Positions 21,222-29,142 of a stretch of DNA of 64,000 nucleotides are shown here, in pieces. Below the pieces are notes generated by a model. It ran no database searches. It worked only from the letters and a program-made list of their open reading frames with translations, and had not been told where the DNA came from. How positions within the stretch are numbered: the first letter of the stretch is position 1; each line of letters starts with the position of its first letter. The DNA is from Pseudomonas sp. MMS21 TM103 (GTDB lineage: Bacteria; Pseudomonadota; Gammaproteobacteria; Pseudomonadales; Pseudomonadaceae). The DNA lies in assembly GCF_022132145.1 (NCBI RefSeq), contig NZ_JAJISP010000001.1:682001-746000 (forward strand), in the 5' to 3' direction. The position numbers and the translations under genes are program-made.

Positions 21222-21841
21222 GTCGCTGGTCAGGCTCCGCAAGGCGCGCCATCTGGGCCAGCGCCGCCGCCATCGCGCTGTTCGGCGCCAGCCTGGCACA
21301 CGCCTTCGACCTCGCTCAGCTCAGTGCCCAGCTGGCCAAACCGGCGGTGGTGCGCGGCCCGTTCATCCAGGAAAAACACCTGCGCGCCCTGCCGCAGCCG
21401 CTAACCAGTCGTGGCCAATTCGTCCTGTCCAGCCAACACGGTCTGCTCTGGCAGTTGCGCAGCCCGCTGCAGCAGGACTACCGCATCGATGACCGCGGGA
21501 TCGCCCGGCGCACCGCACAAGGCTGGCAGCAGCAACCCGGACAGGACGTGGCCGCGCAGCAGAGCCGGCTATTCCTCGCCGTGCTCAAGGGCGATCATGC
21601 CGGCCTGGCCGACGACTTTGAGCTGCAGTTGAGCGGCACCGCCGGGGCCTGGCAGCTCGACCTGACCCCGCGCTCGCGGCTGCTGAAGCAAATTTTCAAC
21701 GTCATCCATATCCAGGGTGGCGCCTTGGTCGAATCCATCGAACTGGCGGAAACCCAGGGTGACAGCACCCTGCTGCGCCTGCCGCAGAGCCAGCCCGGCA
21801 CAGCGCTGAGCGAAGCGGAGCGCCAAACCTTTGGCCCTTGA
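21218..21841 (+). CDS. LolA-like periplasmic lipid carrier (aryl polyene cluster)
   Basis: The 207-residue protein has a signal peptide (about residues 1-32, ending LAHA) and a LolA-like body: VVRGPFIQEKHLRALPQPL near the mature start and DFELQLSG and DLTPRSRLLKQIF later. LolA proteins shuttle lipoproteins through the periplasm on an open beta-barrel. The cluster form (ApeL type) probably carries the aryl polyene lipid from the inner to the outer membrane, together with the MMPL exporter that follows. The two genes overlap by 11 bp. Confidence 0.8.
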   Translation: MSRWSGSARRAIWASAAAIALFGASLAHAFDLAQLSAQLAKPAVVRGPFIQEKHLRALPQPLTSRGQFVLSSQHGLLWQLRSPLQQDYRIDDRGIARRTAQGWQQQPGQDVAAQQSRLFLAVLKGDHAGLADDFELQLSGTAGAWQLDLTPRSRLLKQIFNVIHIQGGALVESIELAETQGDSTLLRLPQSQPGTALSEAERQTFGP

Positions 21842-24197
21842 GCGCCCGGCACTGCAGCGGCTCCTGCCGCGCCTGTTCCTCGCCCTGCTGCTGGCGCTGC
21901 TCGCCCTGAGCGCCTGGCAGTGGCGCGCCGGCCCACCGCTGCAGGCGAGCATGCTCGCCCTGCTGCCGCAAGGCGCGGGCGACGAACTGGTGCAGCAGGC
22001 CGAACAGCGCATGCAGGAACCCCTGAATCGCGAGTTGCTGATTCTGGTCGGCCATGCCGAGCGCGAGCAGGCCATCGCCCTGGTGCAGAGCGTCGGCCGG
22101 CAATGGGCCGAATCGGAGCGCTTCGAGCAGGTGCAGTGGAACCTGCAGGCCGATCTCGCCACCCTGCGCCAGCAGTTGCGCACCAGCCGCCTGGCCCTGC
22201 TGCCGCGAGCAGACCGGCAACTGCTGATCGAGCAGCCCGACAGTTTTATCCAGCAACGCGTCGCCCAGCTGTTCGACACCTTCGCCGGCTTCAACCTGCT
22301 GCCCATCGAACAGGACTGGCTGGGCCTGGGCGCCCGCGCGCAACAGGCGCTCAACCCGCATCAGCGGGTCCAGACCGATCTCGGCAGCGGCGCGCTGCTG
22401 GTCGAAGACCGGGGCCTGACCTGGGCGCTGCTGCGCGCGCGCATCCGCGGCGACTCATTCGACCTGCAGGCACCGCCCGCGATCGCCGCGCAGGTGGCCA
22501 GCGCGCGTACGCTGGTGACCGCCCAGGGTGGCCAGCTGCTCGCCGCCAGCGGCCTGCTCTATGCCGCCGCCGGCCAGGCCAAGGCGAGCCGGGAAATCAC
22601 CTGGATCGGTGGCGCCGCGACCCTCGGCATCCTCCTGCTGTTGCTGCTCAGCTACCGCCGCCTGCGCGTGCTGGTCAGCCTGCTGCCGATCGGCGTGGCG
22701 CTGCTGGCCGGCTGCGCCGCCTGCGTGCTGGTGTTCGGCCAGATCAATGCACTGACCCTGGTGCTCGGCGCCAGCCTGATAGGGGTGGCCGCCGACTATC
22801 CGCAACACTATCTGAGTAAAAGCTGGGGCAGCGTGCGCGACCAGGGCAACTGGCGCAGCTGGCCCGTCCTGGCTGCCACCCTGCCTGGCCTCAGCCTGAG
22901 CCTGGGCACCAACCTGATCGGCTACCTGGCGCTGGGCTTCACCCCGTTCCCGGTGCTGACCCAGATCGCCGTGTTCTCCGCCGCCGGGCTGATCGCCGCC
23001 TACCTGTGTGCGGTGTGCCTGCTGCCGGCCTGGCTCGACGGCCTGCAACTGCATCCCGCGCCCGGGCTGCTGCGCTTTAGCGCACAGCTGCTCGACGCGC
23101 GCGCGCGCCTGCTCGCCCGTACCGGCAACTGGAAACTGCTCGCGTTGCTCGTGCTGTTCTGCGCCGCCGGCCTGCTGCAGCTGCAGACGCAGAACGATCT
23201 GCGCCAGTGGCTGGGCGCAGAACCGCAGCTGCTCGACGACGCCCAGCGGATCGCCGAGCTGACCGGGCAACAGCCCACCAGCCAGTTCTTCCTGGTGCGC
23301 GCCGCCGATGAGCAACAGCTCCTCCAGCGCCAGGCAGCCCTGAGCGCGCAGCTGGATGGCGCCGTGGCCGACGGCACGCTGCTCGGTTACCGCGCCCTCA
23401 GTCAACTGGCCGCCCCGGCCACCCAGTTGCAGCCACTGCGCGAGGCGCTGCAAGGCTTGCCGCAACACTGGCAGCCGCTGCTGGCGGCCGGCATTCCCGA
23501 GGCGGCCCTGCACAAGGAGCTCGCGCAACTGCTGAACAGCGACCAACCGCGTCTCGAACAAGCCCTCGCCGGCCCGCTCGGCGAAGCCTGGCGACCGCTC
23601 TGGCTCGGCCACAGTGCCGGTGGTGTGGCTGGCATTGTGAGCCTGCAAGGCCTCAACGATACGGCCGCGCTGCACGGCATCGGCAGCGGGCTCGACGGCG
23701 TGCAACTGGTGGACCGGCTCGGCGAACTGAACAGCCTGTTCGGGGCCACGCAACTGAGCGCGGCGCAGCTCAAGCTGCTGTCCTGTGCGGCGATTGTGCT
23801 GTTGCTGTGCCTGCCGTTCGGTTTCCGCGGCGCCCTGCGGATCGTCTGCCTACCCTTGCTCGCCGCCCTGACGGCACTGGCCTGCCTCGGCTGGCTGGGC
23901 CAACCGCTGACCCTGTTCAGCCTGTTCGGCCTGCTGTTGATCAGCGCCATCGGCGTCGACTACGCGATCCTGATGCGCGAAAACATCGGCGGTCAGGCGG
24001 TGAGCCTGCTCGGCACCCTGCTCGCGGGCCTGACCAGCTGGCTGTCCTTCGGCCTGCTGCTGCTCAGCCAGACCCCGGCCATCGCCAACTTCGGCCTGGC
24101 CATCAGCCTCGGTCTGTTTTTCTGCTTCCTGCTGTCTCCTTGGGCCACCCCCACTCGCACCACCACCGTCGATCACGAGGCACGCCGCCCCCTATGA
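21831..24197 (+). CDS. MMPL/RND-type lipid exporter (aryl polyene cluster)
   Basis: The 788-residue protein has the two-fold RND/MMPL layout: a first membrane helix (about 10-25), a large periplasmic loop (to about 255), a group of membrane helices with INALTLVLGASLIGVAADYPQHYL, a second loop, and a second helix group with LISAIGVDYAILMREN. The two GxxxDY motifs are typical of the proton-relay helices. MMPL proteins export lipids; here the probable cargo is the aryl polyene lipid handed to the LolA-like carrier. The start is TTG 21831, with GCGGAG upstream. It ends four bases into the flavin enzyme gene. Confidence 0.85.
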   Translation: MALERPALQRLLPRLFLALLLALLALSAWQWRAGPPLQASMLALLPQGAGDELVQQAEQRMQEPLNRELLILVGHAEREQAIALVQSVGRQWAESERFEQVQWNLQADLATLRQQLRTSRLALLPRADRQLLIEQPDSFIQQRVAQLFDTFAGFNLLPIEQDWLGLGARAQQALNPHQRVQTDLGSGALLVEDRGLTWALLRARIRGDSFDLQAPPAIAAQVASARTLVTAQGGQLLAASGLLYAAAGQAKASREITWIGGAATLGILLLLLLSYRRLRVLVSLLPIGVALLAGCAACVLVFGQINALTLVLGASLIGVAADYPQHYLSKSWGSVRDQGNWRSWPVLAATLPGLSLSLGTNLIGYLALGFTPFPVLTQIAVFSAAGLIAAYLCAVCLLPAWLDGLQLHPAPGLLRFSAQLLDARARLLARTGNWKLLALLVLFCAAGLLQLQTQNDLRQWLGAEPQLLDDAQRIAELTGQQPTSQFFLVRAADEQQLLQRQAALSAQLDGAVADGTLLGYRALSQLAAPATQLQPLREALQGLPQHWQPLLAAGIPEAALHKELAQLLNSDQPRLEQALAGPLGEAWRPLWLGHSAGGVAGIVSLQGLNDTAALHGIGSGLDGVQLVDRLGELNSLFGATQLSAAQLKLLSCAAIVLLLCLPFGFRGALRIVCLPLLAALTALACLGWLGQPLTLFSLFGLLLISAIGVDYAILMRENIGGQAVSLLGTLLAGLTSWLSFGLLLLSQTPAIANFGLAISLGLFFCFLLSPWATPTRTTTVDHEARRPL

Positions 24198-25438
24198 AGT
24201 CACTTGAAGTCGAAAAACGCCAGGTCGTGGTCATCGGCGCCGGGCCCTCTGGCGCCATCGCCAGTGCCCTGCTCAAGCGCAACGGCCATGACGTGCTGGT
24301 GCTTGAGCGCCAGCGCTTCCCGCGCTTCTCGATCGGCGAGAGCCTGCTGTCGCACTGCCTGGACTTCCTCGAGGAGGCCGGGATGCTCGAGGCGGTGCAG
24401 GCGGCCGGCTTCCAGATCAAGCATGGCGCGGCCTTCGCCTGGGGCGAGCGCTACAACGACTTCGACTTCCGCGACGGCTTCACCCCGGGCAAGAGCTCGA
24501 CCTATCAGGTGCAGCGCGCCGATTTCGACAAGCTGCTGGCCGATCAGGCCGAGCTACAGGGCGTGGAGATCCGCTACGAGGAAGAAATAGTCGCGGCCGA
24601 CTTCAGCGGCGCCTGCCCGCGCCTGTCGGTACGGCGCCTGGCCGACGGCCACGTCTATCCGCTCGACTGTGCCTTCGTCCTCGATGCCAGCGGTTATGGC
24701 CGCGTGCTGCCACGCCTGCTCGACCTCGACATCCCCTCGAGCTTCCCGGTGCGTCAGGCGCTGTTCACCCATGTCGAGGACCGCAGCGCCGACAGCGGCT
24801 TCGACCGCGAGAAGATCCTCATCACCACCCATCCCGACCTGCAGGATGTGTGGTACTGGACCATCCCCTTCAGCAACGGCCGCTGCTCGGTCGGGGTGGT
24901 CGCCGCTGCCACCCGCTATGCCGGTCGGCCAGACGATCTGGATGCCTGTCTCAAGCAATTCGTTGCAGAAACCCCCAGCCTCAACCGCATACTGGCCAAC
25001 GCCGTATGGGATACCCCGACCCGGGCCCTCGGCGGCTACTCGGCCAACGTCAAACGCCTGCACGGGCCGGGCTTCGCCCTGCTCGGCAACGCTGCGGAAT
25101 TCCTCGACCCCGTGTTCTCCTCCGGGGTGACCATCGCCATGCGCTCGGCGAGCATGGCCGCCGGCCTGCTGCACCGCCAGTTGAGCGGCGAGGCGGTGGA
25201 CTGGGAAGCAGACTTTGCCGTCCCGCTCAAGCGCGGCATCGACACCTTCCGGGTCTACGTCGAGGGCTGGTACGACGGCTCCTTCCAGGATGTGATTCAT
25301 TTCCCGCATGCGACGGTGGAAATCCGCCGCATGATCAGTTCGATCCTCGCCGGCTATGCCTGGGACATGAAAAACCCCTACGTCGCCGAGCCCAAACGCC
25401 GCCTGCGCGTACTCGCCGAACTCTGTGCCAGCAACTGA
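24194..25438 (+). CDS. Flavin-dependent halogenase-like oxidoreductase
   Basis: The 414-residue protein is an FAD monooxygenase of the tryptophan-halogenase type. The FAD motif VVVIGAGPSGAIAS is at residues 11-24, and PRFSIGESLLSHCLDFLEE and the later FAD-binding LLGNAAEFLDPVFSSGV are typical of the group. VWYWTIP carries the halogenase signature W-x-W-x-I-P (Trp220, Trp222, Ile224, Pro225), and QIKHGAAFAW supplies Lys76 at the place of the halide-relay lysine. It may therefore chlorinate or brominate the aryl group; a hydroxylase role is the alternative. Genes of this type are found in xanthomonadin and flexirubin clusters, whose pigments are halogenated. Confidence 0.75.
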   Translation: MKSLEVEKRQVVVIGAGPSGAIASALLKRNGHDVLVLERQRFPRFSIGESLLSHCLDFLEEAGMLEAVQAAGFQIKHGAAFAWGERYNDFDFRDGFTPGKSSTYQVQRADFDKLLADQAELQGVEIRYEEEIVAADFSGACPRLSVRRLADGHVYPLDCAFVLDASGYGRVLPRLLDLDIPSSFPVRQALFTHVEDRSADSGFDREKILITTHPDLQDVWYWTIPFSNGRCSVGVVAAATRYAGRPDDLDACLKQFVAETPSLNRILANAVWDTPTRALGGYSANVKRLHGPGFALLGNAAEFLDPVFSSGVTIAMRSASMAAGLLHRQLSGEAVDWEADFAVPLKRGIDTFRVYVEGWYDGSFQDVIHFPHATVEIRRMISSILAGYAWDMKNPYVAEPKRRLRVLAELCASN

Positions 25439-25449
25439 TAAGGACATCG

Positions 25450-26178
25450 ATGAACAACCCCGCCAGTCATTACGTTGAAGAAACCGCTTTCGGTTTCTGG
25501 TTCCTGCAGAGCCGTGTCTGGGAGCAGCACGTATTGCGCGTGGCGGTCGCTGACCTCAAGGGTCTGATCGACGCGCCGCTGCCCAGCGCTGCGGTGCTGC
25601 TGGATGCCGGCTGCGGCCAAGGCAAATCGTTCCGCCTGCTGCAGGAAGCGTTCGCCCCCGCGCAGCTGATCGGCCTGGATGCCGACCCGCACAGCCTCGC
25701 GTGCTCGGCCCGAGAAGCCGAACGCCAGGGCCTGTCCGTGCGCCTGATCGCCAGCGACTGCGCGGCGATCCAGCTGGACGATGCCAGCGTCGACCTGCTG
25801 TTTTGCCACCAGACCTTTCACCACCTGGTCGAGCAGCAACAAGCCCTCGCCGAATTCTGGCGCGTACTCAAGCCCGGCGGCCTGCTGCTGTTCGCCGAGT
25901 CGACCAGGTTCTATATCGATACCTGGGTGATCCGCTGGCTGTTCCGCCATCCGATGCAGGTGCAAAAAAGCGCCGAGCAATACCTCGATATGCTGCGCGA
26001 CCAGGGCTTCGTGTTTGCCGAGCGCAACGTCTCTTACCCCTACCTGTGGTGGAGCCGCGCCAAGGATTTCGGCCTGCTCGAGCGCTGGGGCCTGCGCCGG
26101 CCCAAACCGCCCGGCCAGCGTGACGAAACCCTGGTCAACCTGGCTGCCCGCAAGCCACTGGAGCAACCCCGGCCATGA
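25450..26178 (+). CDS. Class I SAM-dependent methyltransferase (aryl polyene cluster)
   Basis: The 242-residue protein is a Rossmann-fold methyltransferase. SAM motif I is LLDAGCGQGKSFRLL at about residues 49-63, followed by LIGLDADPHSLA, SVDLLFCHQTFHHLV and FWRVLKPGGLLLFAEST. It may O-methylate the aromatic head of the polyene, as seen in xanthomonadins and some aryl polyenes. AAGGACATCG just before the ATG is the ribosome site. The end makes an ATGA overlap with the small lipoprotein gene. Confidence 0.85.
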   Translation: MNNPASHYVEETAFGFWFLQSRVWEQHVLRVAVADLKGLIDAPLPSAAVLLDAGCGQGKSFRLLQEAFAPAQLIGLDADPHSLACSAREAERQGLSVRLIASDCAAIQLDDASVDLLFCHQTFHHLVEQQQALAEFWRVLKPGGLLLFAESTRFYIDTWVIRWLFRHPMQVQKSAEQYLDMLRDQGFVFAERNVSYPYLWWSRAKDFGLLERWGLRRPKPPGQRDETLVNLAARKPLEQPRP

Positions 26179-26672
26179 AGCGTCTACTACTCAGTATCTG
26201 CCTGCTACTGACAGCTTGCGCGACGCGCACGCCGTTGCCATTGATCCCGCCAATACTCGCCACGCCACTGCCGGCGACCCTGCAAATCCAGCGCGAGCAG
26301 GCCGGCGAGCAACAGTTCTGGTGGTTGGTGGTGCAGGCCGAGGGATCCGCCCTGCGTTGGTCGCTGATCGATCCGCTCGGCGTGCCCCTGGCGCGCCAAC
26401 TGCTCCAGGACGGCACCTGGCGAGCCGACGGCCTGCTACCGCCACATGGCGAAGCACTCGAGCTGTTCGCCGCCCTGCTGTTCGCCCTGACCCCGACCGA
26501 TGCCCTGGCCAGCAGCTTCGCGCCCGCGACCTGGCAAACGCTTGCCGATGGTCAGCGCCGGCTTACCCCCGACTGGCTAATCAGCTACCGTTCGCCCCTG
26601 GATTTCACCCTGAACAACGCGCACGACCTGAGTTATCGGGTCCACGTGCTCTCCGACCAAGAGATTCCCTGA
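26175..26672 (+). CDS. DUF3261 lipoprotein (aryl polyene cluster)
   Basis: The 165-residue protein has a lipoprotein signal with lipobox LLTAC (Cys15), followed by TRTPLPLIPP. The mature part carries EQQFWWLVVQAEG and ALRWSLIDPLGVPLARQLLQDG, which resemble DUF3261 proteins regularly found in aryl polyene clusters. The fold may be a small beta-structure at the outer membrane, so it could receive the lipid from the LolA-like protein, but no function is proven. It starts in an ATGA overlap and ends one base into the ketosynthase gene. Confidence 0.75.
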   Translation: MKRLLLSICLLLTACATRTPLPLIPPILATPLPATLQIQREQAGEQQFWWLVVQAEGSALRWSLIDPLGVPLARQLLQDGTWRADGLLPPHGEALELFAALLFALTPTDALASSFAPATWQTLADGQRRLTPDWLISYRSPLDFTLNNAHDLSYRVHVLSDQEIP

Positions 26673-27886
26673 TGCCCGGCTACCTCAACGCCCTCGGGCT
26701 GATCTGCGCCCTCGGCCAGGGCAAGCAGGCTGTCGCCGATGCCTTGTTCGCCGGCGACAGCAGCGGCATGCGCGCGCAGGGCGGCTGGGTGAGCGACCGC
26801 GACCTGACGGTCGGCGCGGTGCATACCGAGCTACCGCCGATGCCGGACGGCATGCAGGCCTCGTTCAGCCGCAACAATCAGTTGCTGCTGGCCGCCGCGC
26901 TGCAGATCGAGCCGCAAATCCGCGCCGCCATCGCCGAGCACGGCGCCGCACGCGTCGGCGTGGTGCTCGGCACCAGCACCTCGGGCATTCACGAGGCCAG
27001 CCAGGGCATTGCCGAATTCGTCCACGACGGCGCGCTGCCGGCGGACTACTGCTATGCCCAGCAGGAAATCGCCGCCCCGGCCATCTTTCTCGCCGAGTGG
27101 CTCGGCTTGAGCGGCCCGGCCTACTGCCTGTCGACCGCCTGTACCTCCAGCGCCCGCGCCCTGCTCAGCGCCCAGCGCCTGCTGCAGCAGGGGCTGTGCG
27201 ATGCCGTGCTCTGCGGCGGGGTGGACAGCTTGTGCCGCCTGACCCTCAACGGTTTCAGCGCTCTGGAAGCGGTGGCGGCCGAACGCTGCAACCCGTTCTC
27301 GGTGAATCGCCGGGGCATCAATATCGGCGAAGCGGCAGCGTTGTTTGTCATGACCCGAACGCCGCTGATCCACGGCGAGGCGGCAACTGCAGACGCGCCG
27401 ATTGCCCTGCTCGGTGGCGGTGCCAGCTCGGATGCCTACCACATCTCCGCGCCCGAGCCCCAGGGCCTCGGCGCCCAGCAGGCGATGCGCAAAGCCCTGG
27501 CCGCTGCTGGCGTAACCGCCGAGGAAATCGACTACTTGAACCTGCACGGCACCGCCACCCAGCACAACGACGCGATGGAAAGCCTGGCGGTGCAGGCCGT
27601 GTTCCCCCAAGGCGTGCCCTGCTCCTCGACCAAGCCGCTAAGCGGCCACACCCTGGGCGCCGCCGGCGCGCTGGAGGCGGCGTTCTGCTGGCTGGCCCTG
27701 AGCCCCTACAACCGCGACCAACGCCTGCCGCCCCATCTGTGGGACGGCCAGAACGATCCGCAACTGCCGCGCCTGCAGCTGGTCGACATGCAGACCCCGC
27801 TCGCCAGACGCCCGCAGCGGCTGATGAGTAACTCGTTTGCCTTTGGCGGCAGCAACCTGTCGCTGATCCTCGGAGCCCTGCCATGA
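26672..27886 (+). CDS. Beta-ketoacyl-ACP synthase (ApeO type)
   Basis: The 404-residue protein is a thiolase-fold ketosynthase. Cys157 in LSTACTSSARALL is the acyl site; the histidines lie in NLHGTATQHNDAMES and PLSGHTLGAAGALEA. It opens with PGYLNALGLICALGQG. In the studied aryl polyene systems this ketosynthase (ApeO) works with the chain-length-factor-like partner (ApeC), here the first gene of the cluster, to extend the polyene with malonyl-ACP. It overlaps its neighbours by one and four bases. Confidence 0.88.
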   Translation: MPGYLNALGLICALGQGKQAVADALFAGDSSGMRAQGGWVSDRDLTVGAVHTELPPMPDGMQASFSRNNQLLLAAALQIEPQIRAAIAEHGAARVGVVLGTSTSGIHEASQGIAEFVHDGALPADYCYAQQEIAAPAIFLAEWLGLSGPAYCLSTACTSSARALLSAQRLLQQGLCDAVLCGGVDSLCRLTLNGFSALEAVAAERCNPFSVNRRGINIGEAAALFVMTRTPLIHGEAATADAPIALLGGGASSDAYHISAPEPQGLGAQQAMRKALAAAGVTAEEIDYLNLHGTATQHNDAMESLAVQAVFPQGVPCSSTKPLSGHTLGAAGALEAAFCWLALSPYNRDQRLPPHLWDGQNDPQLPRLQLVDMQTPLARRPQRLMSNSFAFGGSNLSLILGALP

Positions 27887-28347
27887 GCCTGTGGCCCATC
27901 GCCGAATTACTGCCGCATGCCGGCGACATGATCCTGCTCGACGAAGTACTGCGCTTCGCCGAAGACGATGTCGAAACCCGGCTGACCGTGCGCCCCGGCG
28001 GCCTGTTCAACCAGGACGACGGCAGCCTGCCGGCCTGGGTCGGGATCGAGCTGATGGCGCAAAGCGTGGCCGCCTACGCCGGCTGCCAGGCGCGCCAGAT
28101 CGGCGTGCCGGTGGCGCTGGGTTTCCTCCTCGGCACGCGCAATTTCCAATGCAACGTCGAGCGCTTCCCCGCCGGCAGCGAACTGCACATCCAGGCCCAG
28201 CGCTCGCTGCAGGACGACAACGGCATGGGCGTATTCGAATGCCACCTGCGCGGCCCCGGCATCCATGCCCAGGCGCGCCTCAACGTCTTCTGCCCCCCGC
28301 AGGTGGCCAGCTACCTGCAAGAACAACCCGAGGAAGCCACGCCATGA
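27883..28347 (+). CDS. Hotdog dehydratase (ApeP/FabZ-like)
   Basis: The 154-residue protein is a 3-hydroxyacyl-ACP dehydratase-like hotdog protein. It shows LLPHAGDMILLDEV and GIELMAQSVAAYAG, the ApeP-type variant of the FabZ active-site helix. In the known system ApeP works together with ApeI as a dehydratase pair that makes the conjugated double bonds. Here the ApeI-like domain is fused to the acyl ligase. It starts in an ATGA overlap with the ketosynthase. Confidence 0.82.
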   Translation: MSLWPIAELLPHAGDMILLDEVLRFAEDDVETRLTVRPGGLFNQDDGSLPAWVGIELMAQSVAAYAGCQARQIGVPVALGFLLGTRNFQCNVERFPAGSELHIQAQRSLQDDNGMGVFECHLRGPGIHAQARLNVFCPPQVASYLQEQPEEATP

Positions 28348-28421
28348 CCGAACCGATTCTGCTCACCGGCTCCGACGCGGCAAGTCGCCGAGCCTATATT
28401 CGGGAGACGGCACATGACTGA
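28344..28421 (+). pseudogene. Decayed duplicate of the fabG start
   Basis: The 25-codon frame starts MTEPILLTGSDAASRR, and the true fabG 70 bp downstream starts MTDPILVTGSSRGIGR. The first 30 bases agree at 25 positions; beyond them similarity continues (shared CGCGGCA) only with one-base shifts, so the reading frame is lost. It begins in an ATGA overlap with the dehydratase gene, where one would expect the real fabG to start. It is probably a leftover of a small tandem duplication. Confidence 0.6.
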
Positions 28422-29142
28422 TCCGATTCTGGTCACTGGTTCCAGCCGCGGCATCGGCCGCGCCATTGCCCTGCGCCTGGCCCAGGCCGGCTTCGATATC
28501 GTCCTGCACTGCCGGGCGCGGCGCTCTGAGGCCGAGGCGGTGCAAGCGCAGATCCAGGCGCTTGGCCGCCAGGCGCGCATCCTCCAGTTCGATGTCGCCG
28601 AGCGTGCCGCCTGCCGGGAAGTACTCGAAGCCGATGTGGAGCAGCACGGCGCTTACTACGGCGTGGTGTGCAACGCCGGCCTGACCCGCGACGGCGCCTT
28701 TCCGGCGCTGAGCGAAGACGACTGGGATCAGGTACTGCGCACCAATCTCGACGGTTTCTACAACGTCCTGCATCCGCTCACCATGCCAATGATCCGCCGG
28801 CGCCAGCCGGGCCGTATCGTCTGCATCACCTCAGTGTCCGGGCTGATCGGCAACCGCGGCCAGGTCAATTACAGCGCGTCCAAGGCCGGCGTCATAGGAG
28901 CGGCCAAGGCCCTGGCCATCGAACTGGGCAAACGCCGGATCACGGTCAACTGCGTGGCGCCGGGCCTGATCGACACCGAGATGCTCGACGACAACCTGCC
29001 GCTGGCGGACATCCTCAAGATGATCCCCGCAGCGCGCATGGGTACCCCGGAAGAAGTAGCCGGGGCGGTGAATTTTCTGATGTCCGAGGAGGCGGCCTAC
29101 ATTACCCGTCAGGTCCTCTCGGTAAATGGTGGGTTGTGTTGA
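28414..29142 (+). CDS. fabG: 3-oxoacyl-ACP reductase (ApeQ/FabG type)
   Basis: The 242-residue protein is a short-chain dehydrogenase/reductase. The NADPH-binding motif is VTGSSRGIGRAIALRL (residues 7-22), NAG is in VVCNAGLTRDG, and the catalytic Ser-Tyr-Lys set is in ITSVSGLIGNRGQ and NYSASKAG. It reduces the beta-keto group in each cycle of polyene growth. It shares the cluster with two ketosynthases and two dehydratase domains and ends one base into the last ketosynthase gene. CGGGAGACGGCAC before the ATG is a good ribosome site. Confidence 0.9.
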   Translation: MTDPILVTGSSRGIGRAIALRLAQAGFDIVLHCRARRSEAEAVQAQIQALGRQARILQFDVAERAACREVLEADVEQHGAYYGVVCNAGLTRDGAFPALSEDDWDQVLRTNLDGFYNVLHPLTMPMIRRRQPGRIVCITSVSGLIGNRGQVNYSASKAGVIGAAKALAIELGKRRITVNCVAPGLIDTEMLDDNLPLADILKMIPAARMGTPEEVAGAVNFLMSEEAAYITRQVLSVNGGLC

